This document shows, piece after piece, positions 56,088-64,000 of a stretch of DNA of 64,000 nt. The position numbers and the translations under genes are program-made. The notes under the pieces were generated by a model. That model saw only the letters and a list, made by a program, of their open reading frames with translations. It did no database searches and was not told the origin of the DNA. The first letter of the stretch is position 1, and each line of letters opens with the position of its first letter. Source of the stretch: Puccinellia tenuiflora (taxonomy: Eukaryota > Streptophyta > Magnoliopsida > Poales > Poaceae); NCBI GenBank assembly GCA_012064385.1, contig QRDG01000529.1:2132715-2196714 (forward strand), written 5' to 3'.

Positions 56088-57434
56088 CACTAGTAGGAGA
56101 AAGCCTACTGCTGGCGAACCTAAATTGCCCACCGCTAGCGAACAGGTGGTTCGCCAGCGCTGCTACGCCGGCGGTAAGAGGTCACCGCTGGCGAACAGGC
56201 GCCTGTTCGCCAGCGGTAAGACATCTTACCGCCGGCGAACAACATATATGTGCGCTAGTGGTAACGTTTTTAGGTTTTATAAAAAAAAAGCCATCCGCCA
56301 CTGCCGATGCAGCTGCTGCAATCCGATGGCACCGCTGCGCTGCTGCCAAAATCCGCCGCCGACACAGCTGCTGCCATCCATCCACTGCCGCCACACTGCT
56401 GCAGTCAGCCTCCACCGCGCTGCTGCCATCCACATCCGCTGCTGCACTGAGGCAACACAATCGACGTCTTGTCGCTTCCCGTCACCGTGATGTCGAGCAT
56501 GTTCTCCCCCGCGTGTATAGTAGGCGGCCAACATGGCATCGTAGGCGGCATCGGAGGCCGGGGAGAGGAAGCAGCAGAGTGCGGCGAGGAGCTCGCCGGA
56601 GCGGAGGTCTGCGGCTTGGTGGAGGACTGAGTAGACGAGGTTGGGGCGACAGACGTCAGCGAAAGAGGAGAGGAGGTCCGGCTGCAGGTGCTGGACGGCG
56701 CGGGAGTCGTCGAGGGAGAGCACGACATCTTGCTCCCCGAGGCGGGATGCCGTGGAGGTGACGAGGGAGGCGAGCATGGCGGGGAGGTAGGGGGCGGCGG
56801 CGCGGACAGCGAGGGGGAGCTTGGGGGAGGGGGAGGGAGGGAGAGGGACTGGGAGAGGGTGGAGAGGTAGGAGGCGAGGGGGCGCGGAAGCGGGGCGGTG
56901 AGGGCATCGTCAGAGAGGGAGGCGGCGAGGGAGGAGGTGGCCCCGAGAGATCGCCGTGGGGAGCGCGTAGGTAGTCGGAGGCGTCAAGGAGAGCGGCTTC
57001 GCTCCGTCGTCTTCGATGCGTAAAGAGAGAAGGGACAAGGACGGCGGAAAGAGAGAAGGGATAAGGAGGAATGAGGGGATCGTGTGGATGGGGTGACGCG
57101 CGCGGGGCTAATATACTACCCAGGTTAACGCTGGCGAACGTGTATTCCCGTGCGCCAGCAGTAAATGTGTGTCTGTGCTGGCTAACTACCGCTGGCGAAC
57201 TTGTATGTTTGTTAGCCAGCTGTACCTGCAGTACCGCTGGCGCACTGGTATATCTGTTCACCAACGGTAGTTAGTACCGCTGGCCCGCATTTACCACTGA
57301 CGAACACACATATCTTTACGCCAGCGGTACGCCACCTACCGCTTGCGAACGCGAATTGGCTGCGCCAGCGGTAAATACCACTAGCGCACGTGTTATACTG
57401 TTCGTCAACGGTAACCCAGAGTTTCCAACTGGTG
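56088..57434. mobile_element. Gene-carrying CACTA element (1347 bp) with TAG duplication
   Basis: The left tip CACTAGTAGGAGAAAGCC and right end ..AACTGGTG are flanked by TAG (56085-56087 and 57435-57437). Both arms carry many inverted and direct copies of 'gctggcgaac' (56105-56240 and 57125-57415), the usual CACTA subterminal pattern. The core is GC-rich and holds part of a host-like gene on the minus strand. No transposase is present. The right tip has diverged from the left. Confidence 0.75.
56480..57030 (-). pseudogene. Captured gene fragment inside the CACTA element
   Basis: The minus strand carries text such as SEAALLDASDYLRAPHGDLS, then in another frame SLAASLSDDALTAPL, then a longer open block MLASLVTSTASRLGEQDVVL and DVCRPNLVYSVLHQAADLR. 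The pieces read as one alanine/leucine-rich protein disrupted by frameshifts. I do not recognise the parent gene. High GC in third positions is typical of grass host genes, not of this CACTA's arms, which supports capture. Confidence 0.6.
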
Positions 57435-57437
57435 TAG

Positions 57438-58142
57438 GAACGAGGCTTACTTGGTTGGTGTTTTAACCATTTTATTCGTTCAGGCTGTGTGCATCGATTC
57501 CCCCAAATTATCACATGCATGATTAGATGCTACCTTGTCTTTTTCTCAACTTGGAAGGATTAAGGATGTGAAGAGAAGTTATTTTGTCATGTGCAGAGAA
57601 TCTTCTTTGATGTTAACAATGATGCTTACAAACAATACTGACTGTCTGGAGTAATTTTATATTCTGCATATAATTGAAGAGTGTATATAATTTTTCGAAA
57701 TGTATATATGTTACCTTCCAAAACAATCGAACGTTGTGTTCGACAAAATTCTATCATTTCCTGCAGTCTTTCATGCTCCTTCAACGTGAAGAGAGGTTGT
57801 CTGAGGTGATTAGGTGGTGACCACAGTGAAAATAAAATATTGATTTGCTAAGTTCAAAGCTGAGGCCACCTAATTAATATATCGTTCTGAAGTACTCCTG
57901 AGTGGCTCCAGTGGGTGACACAAGTATGGTTGCATGGTTTTGTCTTCAAATCATGATATTTACCTAGTGATTTGTCAATGTTTATGGTTTCCGCAAGCAT
58001 ATGGTCATAAGCCTACATAATAGTTATTTAAGCATATAGCATATTTACAAACACGGTTAGAATCTGCAGCTGCAATAGTTTGTATACAATTGCCTTGAGT
58101 TTCTCATCCTTAAATTCTTCAGGTCTAGTCTCATGAGCATTT
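57438..58142. other. NLR upstream segment P2, no gene seen
   Basis: AT-rich DNA. From 57690 it is a diverged copy of segment P1 (53664 onward). No ORF of interest was seen before the plastid-derived block begins at 58143. Confidence 0.6.
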
Positions 58143-58553
58143 GCTGGCAAATCAAAATTGGAACTAGCTCAATTCGCAGAGTTACAAGCCTTTGCACAAT
58201 TCGCCTCTGCTCTCGACAAAACAAGTCAGAATCAATTGGCAAGGGGTCGACGATTAAGGGAATTGCTTAAACAATCTCAGGCAAACCCTCTCCCAGTGCA
58301 AGAGCAGATAGCTACTATTTATACCGGAACGAGAGGATATCTTGATTCCTTAGAGATTGAAGAGGTAAATAAATTTTTGGATGAGTTACGTAAACACCTA
58401 AAAGATACTAAACCTCAATTCCAAGAAATTATATCTTCTAGCAAGACATTCACCGAGCAAGCGGAAATCCTTTTGAAGGAAGCTATTCAGGAACAGCTGG
58501 AACGGTTTTCCCTTCAGCAACAAACAAAAATTTTGCATGTCTACTCTTGTTAG
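58143..58553 (+). pseudogene. atpA: atpA fragment (C-terminus of plastid ATP synthase alpha subunit)
   Basis: The frame reads LELAQFAELQAFAQFASALD, then LARGRRLRELLKQSQANPLP, IYTGTRGYLDSLEIEEVNKF and IQEQLERFSLQQQT. This is the C-terminal domain of the CF1 alpha subunit, about 125 residues of a protein of about 500. The usual end after EQT/QQT is missing: the triplet at 58527-58529 is AAA where I expect a stop, and the frame runs on eight codons to TAG. The N-terminal part, including the nucleotide-binding domain, is absent and there is no start codon. It is a non-functional nuclear copy. Confidence 0.93.
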
Positions 58554-58664
58554 TAGAAGAGGAATCGTTGAGAAAGATTTTTCATTTGATCATTTGAATC
58601 ATGCAAAAAAAAAGTTTTCTTAGTTTTTAGTATAATTATTTAAAGAATAGATAGAAATAAGATT

Positions 58665-58735
58665 GCGTCCAATAGGATTTGAACCTATACCAAAGGTTTA
58701 GAAGACCTCTGTCCTATCCATTAGACAATGGACGC
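58665..58735 (-). tRNA. trnR-UCU: trnR-UCU-like sequence of plastid origin, probably not functional in the nucleus
   Basis: The minus strand begins GCGTCCATTGTCTAATGG and ends ..CCTATTGGACGC. It folds as a tRNA with a 7-bp acceptor stem, anticodon loop CTTCTAA (anticodon UCU) and a GGTTCAAATCC T-arm. Its position after atpA, on the opposite strand, matches plastid gene order. The sequence is complete and could in principle be transcribed by RNA polymerase III, but nothing shows that it is. Confidence 0.88.
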
Positions 58736-58884
58736 TTTGCATTAATATTTTATTCTTTCTTTTAAACTTTTCTTGTTCCGAGAAAAAACTCTTAGACTGA
58801 AACTCCTTTAGGAAATAAAAAAATCTCTATAAAATTTATAAGCCATTTTTTCTTATGTTTTATAGGATTATGACCCTATCAACC

Positions 58885-59669
58885 ATGGCAGTGAGCGCTT
58901 CCACCGGTGTGATGAACTCCCTCCTTACGAAGCTCACTACCCTAATGGGGGATGAGTATCGGAAGCTCAAAGGCGTGCAGAATAAGGTGGTCTCCCTTCA
59001 TGAGGAGTTCAGTAGCATGAATGTTCTTCTTGTGAAGCTTGCAGGAATGGACGAGCTTGATGTTCAGGCTAAGGTGTGGAGAGACCAAGTGAGGGACATG
59101 TCCTATGATATTGAAGACTGCATCGATGACTTCATGCATGACCTTAAAGTAAAAGGTGCAACCACTGGTTTTCTCAAGAAGACTGCTGAACGCCTAAAAA
59201 AGCTCAAGGTGCGTCATCGAATCGCTAACAAGATCGAGGGGATTGAGGCTCGTGTACTTGAAGTGCATGAGCGGCGCATAAGGTACAAGCTGTATGAGTA
59301 CAAACCTACGTCCAGTATTGTCCCTATTGATCCACGAGCACTCGCTATTTTTGTGGATGCGGCTGGTCTTGTGGGTATTGATACCCCCAGAGATGAGCTT
59401 ATTGAGTTGTTGATGGATCAAGATCAACTGCTGAAGGTGGGTTCTATTGTAGGATTTGGAGGTCTCGGAAAGACTACACTTGCCAGTGAAGTGTGCCGCA
59501 ACATCCAAGGGCAATTTACCTGTCATGCATTTGTATCGGTATCTCTAAAGCCTGATATACCAAAGCTTCTCCAGAATTTATTATTCAAGCTTACTGGACA
59601 ACCGTCCTCTCAAAGTTGCAGCTTCGATGATGTCATTACAAATATCAGAGAGTATTTATTGAATAAGAG
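58885..59669 (+). CDS. CC-NBS-LRR (NLR) resistance-type gene, first exon
   Basis: The start is the ATG in aaccATGGcag, which has the better context and gives the usual MAVSASTGVMNSLLTKL start; an upstream in-frame ATG near 58870 is less likely. Residues about 5-85 are an Rx-type coiled coil with the EDVID-like motif IEDCIDDFMHD (about 77). The NB-ARC begins near 160; the P-loop GFGGLGKTTLA lies at about 190 and an RNBS-A-like HAFVSVSLKPDIPKLL at about 213. The exon ends at AAGAG/GTATT, after LLNKR, a common intron position in grass NLRs; reading on gives only YYFIMCILL then stop. Kinase-2, GLPL, MHD and the LRRs must lie in later exons, not visible here. NLRs detect pathogen effectors in the cytoplasm. 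The region upstream is plastid DNA and intron 1 contains a CACTA element. Confidence 0.88.
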
Positions 59670-59874
59670 GTATTATTTTATTATGTGTATTTTATTATAA
59701 CAATATACACTTTATGCGTTTTTACCAAATATATTAGCATGTAATAGTGTTTTCTTTGCACTCTTAGAGTATTTTTAGATAAATCATTTGAACTAACCAT
59801 TTCCAACACAACCGTAGCATTTTCCTGCACCATTAGGACATAGATATGTCTCTGCTAGAGAAGTGTCACATGTA
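59670..59874 (+). other. NLR intron 1, 5' part
   Basis: AT-rich sequence starting GTATTATTTT, fitting a plant intron, up to the CACTA insertion at 59875. The sequence after the insertion (63362-63580) is also AT-rich but I see no exon in it that continues the NB-ARC. Confidence 0.5.
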
Positions 59875-60249
59875 GACTAGTAGAAAAACGTTTATAGGTG
59901 AGGTGGTTATCTGCGGCGCACCGTGGTCTGGTGCGCCATTGGTAATTTATCCGTGACGCACCGACACAGATGCGTCACAGGTAGGCGAATACCTGCGGCG
60001 CACCTTTCAGCCAATGCACCACAGCTAAGTGGTGGCCGTGCTGGCCGGGTGTTGTAACCTTACCCATGGCGCACCAAACCACGATGCGCCACCGGTATTT
60101 GTCTACCACTGACGTACCACATATCAATGCGGCACGGGTAGCAAAATAGCTGTAACGCGCTACGATGGGTGCGCCACGAGTAAGCACATGAACGCACACA
60201 CCCGTGACCATCTTCTCTCTCCTTGCAATATGTGGACCTCTCTCCCTTA

Positions 60250-62306
60250 GGCCATCTCCAACGCGCCGACCCAAACGGACCTATTTTTGGTCCGTTTTTG
60301 CTCCGTTTGGGTCGGGAAACGGACAGGGGTCCGACCCCGTCCGGCCATTTCTGGCCAGTGCACCCAACGGCCGACCCATTTCGTCCGCCCCTTTTTTTTG
60401 ACATTTTAGACTTTATCTAAATTATAGTTTTACAACCAAATTGAACAAACAATATAGTTTTACAACCAAATTGAAGAAATTATTCATTACAACCAAATTG
60501 AAAATGTAGCAACTAGGCATCCTGATCTTGGTTGCCAAAAAAAGACCACATATGATGAACCAAATCTCGTTGAAGTTGTTTGTGAGCTGTCTTGTCACAC
60601 ATCTCTCGATGAAATTCGGCCCACTGTGTAAATGGTGTTGGTGTATGATCTGGCACAACCTGATCCCCGCGAAACTGCCACACTATCGTATATGCTATCA
60701 TCCCGCTCGTCCTCGACGATCACGTTGTGCATGATCACACAACAAGTCACCACCTCCCACATAGTGTCAACGCTCCATGTTCTAGCAGGGTGCCGAACTA
60801 TAGCCCACCGGCATTGGAGCACACCAAAAGCACGCTCCACATCCTTCCTACAACTCTCTTGTTGTTGTACAAACAAAGCCTCCATGTTCTTCTTGTTTAA
60901 AATGACATTGTCGTCCGAAGGATTGGAGATTGTCTTCACAAAAGTAGACCACTCCGGATAGATACCGTCAGCTAGATAGTATCTCTTAGTGTATGTGTGG
61001 CCATTGATCTCATAGTTCACCTCCGGAGCATTTCCCTCTGCAAGTCTAGAGAACACGGGAGAGCGTTGAAGCACATTGATATCATTGTGAGAGCTGGCTA
61101 TACCGAAGAAGGAGTGCCAAATCTAGAGGTCATGTGTGGCCACAGCTTCAAGTATGACCGTGCACTCGCCAACATGTCCCTTATATTGCCCCTGCCAAGC
61201 AAATGGACAAATTTTCCACTCCCAATGCATGCAATCTATGCTACCAAGCATACCAGGGAACCCTCTCTCCTTGTTGAACTCCAAAATCCGGGCAGTATCT
61301 TCAGCAGTTGGCTCTCTGTTGTACTCAGGGCCAAAGATCGTGATCACCGCTCTGCAAAACATGTACATGGCCTCTAGGCATGTCGACTCGCCCATGCGCA
61401 TGTACTCATCAACAAGATCGCCGACAACTCCATATGCAAGCATCCGAATAGCGGCGGTGCATTTTTGACAAGAGGAGAATCCTAGCTTGCCGACAGCATC
61501 CCACTTGCATCGGAAGTAATCATCGTACTCCATCACTTCGATCCGAATGCGATTGAACACATGCCTCGCCATACGGAAACGGCGACGGAAAACTACCGGA
61601 GGATACGTTGGATTCCTGTCAAAGTAATCCTTGAAGAGTCCGACATGGCCCCTTTCCCTGTTACGGTCCAACGCCGGCGCACGGCCGGGCAGCGAGCCCC
61701 AATACTGTGGTTCTTGCCTTGCAAGATGGTCGTTGATGAGAAGTGTCGCGACCAAAACATCGGCCTCATCGTCGGATGAATCAGAGGAGGATGAATAACA
61801 CAGCACTTTGTTGTAGAAGTACTCATCCGCGCTATCCATGGAGGTGCGTACCTTGGGGACAGCGGCCGAACACCTTGCGGGCGATGTCGGTCCTGGTGGT
61901 GGCGGGGCGGGGTCCAATTCTGGTCCAAGTCCGTGCCGGCGGGGAGGCGGCGGCGGGGATGGCGGGGACGGTGGGGAGGTGGTGGCGGGGACGGCAACGG
62001 GGACGGTGGGAGGTGGCGGCAGGGACGAGCAATGGTGTGGGACTAGGGTGGACTGGCGATAGGGAAAGCAAGGAGACCGTCCCACTGACGGGCGGGCCAG
62101 GGGGTGGGATGGGATGGACTCCGCGCGGCGTCCAGACGCGTCCGCGTCGATGCAAACCCGGCTCAAATTTAGGCCGGAATTGGGTCGAAACGGACGGAAA
62201 AACAGACGTCGGTCCGTTTGCGTCGGCGCGTTGGGCCCTAGTTTTTACCCATCCGGAGCGAAACGGACTGTTTCGGACGAAATGGGTCGGCGCATTGGAG
62301 ATGGCC
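60250..62306. mobile_element. PIF/Harbinger element with TTA duplication (2057 bp)
   Basis: The terminal inverted repeats GGCCATCTCCAACGCGCCGA and (reversed) GGCCATCTCCAATGCGCCGA differ at one base, and TTA flanks both ends (60247-60249 and 62307-62309). It encodes a DDE transposase on the minus strand. The second, Myb-like protein that full Harbinger elements carry is not seen, so it probably needs help in trans. Confidence 0.93.
60595..61839 (-). pseudogene. Harbinger transposase with a single premature TAG
   Basis: The ATG at 61839 (MDSADEYFYNKVLCYSSSSD) opens 415 codons in one frame, interrupted only by a TAG at 61125-61123, where a Trp (TGG) would fit: THDL, stop, IWHSFFGI. The DDE triad is present: D in MLGSIDCMHWEWK (about residue 202), D in YYLADGIYPEW (about 290) and E in RKDVERAFGVLQ (about 335). 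The N-terminus has the usual RRRFRMARHVFNRI region. There are no frameshifts. Length is near that expected for a PIF-type transposase. It acts on the terminal repeats in the nucleus. One nonsense change is the only lesion I can see. Confidence 0.92.
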
Positions 62307-62561
62307 TTATCCCCTCCCAACACCATCTCTCTCCTCCTCCCTATGTCTCTCCTTCTCTCACCCCGAGAGATCAGCCAAGATTGCTGCTCTCCCTCGGCAG
62401 CCTGGGCAAGCTCCTATGCGACGCCTCCCCCATCGCCGACCCGCTCCCTTCCTCCCCAGCCCCATCCTCCACCGCTCCCCACCTCCTCACCTGGCAATCC
62501 CCCTCCATCCCCCGCCCCTGCATCCACCTGGTCCGTCGTCTGGTCCCTCGACAACCAGTAG

Positions 62562-62975
62562 TGCCACCGCCTGCTCCGGATCCACGATCGCGGCGTCACC
62601 TGGAAACCCCCCTCCGCCGACCCCGTCATCTTCCGCCTAGAACACGGCGATGAGGTCCAGTCTGACGGCAAATGCCTCTTCACGGCCGCGCGCCGTGCCG
62701 CCGGCATCGTCAAGACCACCGCGCGCGAGCTCCGGCTCCGCATCATGCACCGCTTCCAGACAGTCTACACCGACGCTAATTCGGCCGACAGGGAGGCGGT
62801 GGACGCGGCCGTGCGCCACCTCTACGCGCCAGATCTCATGGCCGGCTGGGGCGTCCACGTTGTGCAGGAGGTCAAGCTGCTCGCAAAAAAAGACGAGCGC
62901 GAGCTGCTCGACGACACCGTCGATGTCCTCCTCTGCGAGCCACTGCCGGACACTCTAATGCTGCTCCGCCACTAG
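62562..62975 (+). pseudogene. Captured host-gene fragment, OTU-like cysteine protease
   Basis: Open for 137 codons after a TAG at 62559-62561. It includes VIFRLEHGDEVQSDGKCLFT, AARELRLR-type text and AVRHLYAPDLMAGWGVHVVQ. The DGKCLF stretch resembles the D-G-x-C-L-F active-site loop of OTU-type deubiquitinases, and the spacing to the arginine-rich helix fits. I recall a similar cereal protein that is longer on both sides, so this would be an internal portion. The catalytic His region is absent, and the frame ends early. GC-rich third positions mark it as host-gene derived within the CACTA. Confidence 0.6.
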
Positions 62976-63361
62976 TCGCCCTCGAGCCGGCCACCCTCCT
63001 ATCCATAGTGCCCGCGTGCGACGCGGAGGAGCCGCTGCTAGCAGAGTCGTCAGATTTGGGAGTTCTATAAGGTCACGACAAGGAGGTGGACCTCTCCACC
63101 GACGCGCGCCATTAGCCACTTCATCTCGGCCACGTCACCGCCTTCTCCGCTTGAGAACATCGTCGTCAGAGCCAATCGTGCGATGGCGCTCGAAGTCGTC
63201 CCTTCTTTTTTAAATCCGCAAATTCTTACCAGTGGTGCATGTTGTACATGCGTCACGAGTATGGCATAGTATCCGTGGCGCACCGCGCTGGTGCGTCTCG
63301 GGTAATCATTACCAGTGGTAGCAAAAACGGTGCGCCACTGGTAGCCTTTTCTCTACTAGTG

Positions 63362-63580
63362 ATAAAATGAATTATTAATCCACTTTAATATGGGAACCTC
63401 TTTTTATATAATGAAACAGGTTCTATATTCTGTATCTAACTTTCGGAGATCAGAAGCAAGTTTATTTGTTCGGCAAGCGGTGCAGGTATAGGCTAAGGTT
63501 GTGCCTGATCTTCCATGCCTAGGGTTTTTGTCTTGCCTTATACGTTTAGTATTGATCTCGTAGCCTTTTTTAATGTAGTC
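63362..63580. other. Flank to the right of the CACTA, possible remaining NLR intron
   Basis: AT-rich, with a possible acceptor (gaaacag at 63413-63419), but what follows does not read as the NB-ARC kinase-2 region expected next. Confidence 0.35.
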
Positions 63581-64000
63581 TGTGAAAGGGTCGCAGCATA
63601 GAAAACAAAATTTTCTTACGCAAAGATGGCGGAATAAAACCCAAACAAGATCACAATCTACTAGATGGTGGTAACAAGAAGGAGATCGAATCTCACCCTC
63701 GAAGAAAAACCGAGCGTGTTTTGTCGATGCAGGGGTTGGTTAGTCGATCCCCTCAACTAGACTCGTCTAGTCGCGAGGAGATATATTATCCGATGCATCG
63801 CACGAGCAACGCCTCCGAGGTATCCACACGTACGGCTCGATGAAGACTCCACGTTCTTGATCCTGCAAGAGGTGGTGGAGAGACTCGCGAGATCAACAAC
63901 ACGACGATGGTGTGTTGATGGATATGGTGGAGATCCGACAGGGCTTCGCCTAAGCGTCTGTGGGTGAGGAGGAGGAGAGGAGGAGGCGGCAAGGGGGCAG
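63581..64000. repeat. Probable start of a copia-type LTR, cut by the window edge
   Basis: TGTGAAAGGGTCGCAGCATAG, then aaacaaaattttcttacgc, resembles the opening of BARE/Angela-type LTRs of Triticeae (which have a similar aattttcctacgc word). It is GC- and GA-rich toward the right edge, as are such LTRs' later parts. No second LTR is visible to confirm. Confidence 0.45.

Larger units (their letters stand above)
58143..58850. other. Plastid DNA insertion (NUPT): atpA 3' end plus trnR-UCU
   Basis: The block holds the last part of chloroplast atpA on the plus strand and, convergently, trnR-UCU on the minus strand, an arrangement known from grass plastid genomes. Left homology starts inside the atpA codon series for AGKSKLELAQF. 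The right limit is uncertain, between about 58740 and the NLR start codon. Several coding differences and a lost atpA stop show that the copy is nuclear and no longer constrained. Confidence 0.9.
59875..63361. mobile_element. Gene-carrying CACTA element in the NLR intron, itself holding a Harbinger element
   Basis: The left end reads (G)ACTAGTAGAAAAACG and the right end, reversed, CACTAGTAGAGAAAAGG, so the first base has mutated. Flanks are GTA and ATA, a 3-bp duplication with one change. Arms at 59900-60200 and 63220-63350 are dense in direct and inverted 'ggtgcgcca'/'ggcgcacc' words. Without the Harbinger insertion the element is about 1.4 kb, without transposase, and contains a host-gene fragment (62562-62975). 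Confidence 0.75.

Noticed and set aside
56009..56761. 250-codon plus-strand ORF
   Set aside because: It starts outside and runs through a CACTA terminus; the coherent protein-like text is on the minus strand.
56105..57415. Regularly spaced 'gctggcgaac' words as a CRISPR-like array
   Set aside because: The words occur in both orientations at irregular spacing near the ends of a CACTA element in a plant genome; they are subterminal transposase-binding-type repeats.
58665..58735. trnR as a functional nuclear tRNA gene
   Set aside because: Sequence and convergent placement beside the atpA tail show plastid origin. It is listed as a tRNA-like feature, but no evidence supports nuclear function.
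61743..62561. 272-codon plus-strand ORF
   Set aside because: It is mostly antisense to the Harbinger transposase 5' region and crosses the element's TTA border into the captured fragment, so it is not a natural gene.

Overview
This is nuclear DNA of a plant, almost certainly a large-genome grass of the wheat/barley group (Triticeae). The basis is the repeat content: gypsy-like LTR elements with the TGGCGCCGTTGCCGGGG primer-binding site, CACTA elements with 'agtcccgg' and 'ttggtcata' subterminal motifs, L1-type LINEs, Stowaway and Harbinger elements, plus a grass-like plastid atpA tail. This is family recognition, not a database search. Most of the 64 kb is transposable elements nested in one another. 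Only two stretches look like host genes with credible structure: a small two-exon membrane-protein gene (minus strand, 18361-18652) and the first exon of a CC-NBS-LRR resistance-type gene (plus strand, 58885-59669).

Layout. 1-2121: an unrecognised partial ORF, CACTA-type debris and a broken B3-domain gene (minus). 2122-16945: a CACTA element with a degenerate Ulp1-like protease gene, split by a second CACTA (2175-15007), which itself holds a solo LTR (3800-5567) and a gag-protease LTR element (6214-12658). 17000-18820: AT-rich DNA, an unassigned ORF and the small membrane-protein gene. 18821-34127: a nesting stack in which a Stowaway MITE appears split by a LINE (minus); the LINE is split by an 11.4-kb LTR element with perfect TATGC target duplications (19523-30882) and by a hAT element with a perfect 8-bp duplication (31904-32722); the 3' LTR of the LTR element is split by another LINE with an intact 1200-codon ORF2 (25420-29419). 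34130-43000: a roughly 1-kb tandem duplication whose second copy carries a decayed Ty1/copia element (35936-42394). 43000-46800: a Stowaway MITE, a diverged exon-intron-like repeat, a LINE fragment and a Harbinger-type element. 46840-53375: a decayed LINE with both ORFs (plus). 53600-64000: the resistance-gene neighbourhood, with two diverged copies of one upstream segment, a retroposed element, a 126-bp tandem repeat, a MITE, two gene-carrying CACTA elements, a Harbinger element with a nearly intact transposase, plastid DNA directly upstream of the NLR start codon, and the start of a probable copia LTR at the right edge.

How it works together. There is no operon-like logic. The window records successive insertions whose relative order can be read from target duplications and restored reading frames. 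The main functional question is whether the NLR is expressed from plastid-derived upstream DNA and whether its first intron, now holding 3.5 kb of CACTA plus Harbinger sequence, is still spliced. The small membrane-protein gene lies immediately beside the largest TE stack and has left a fragment on the far side of it.
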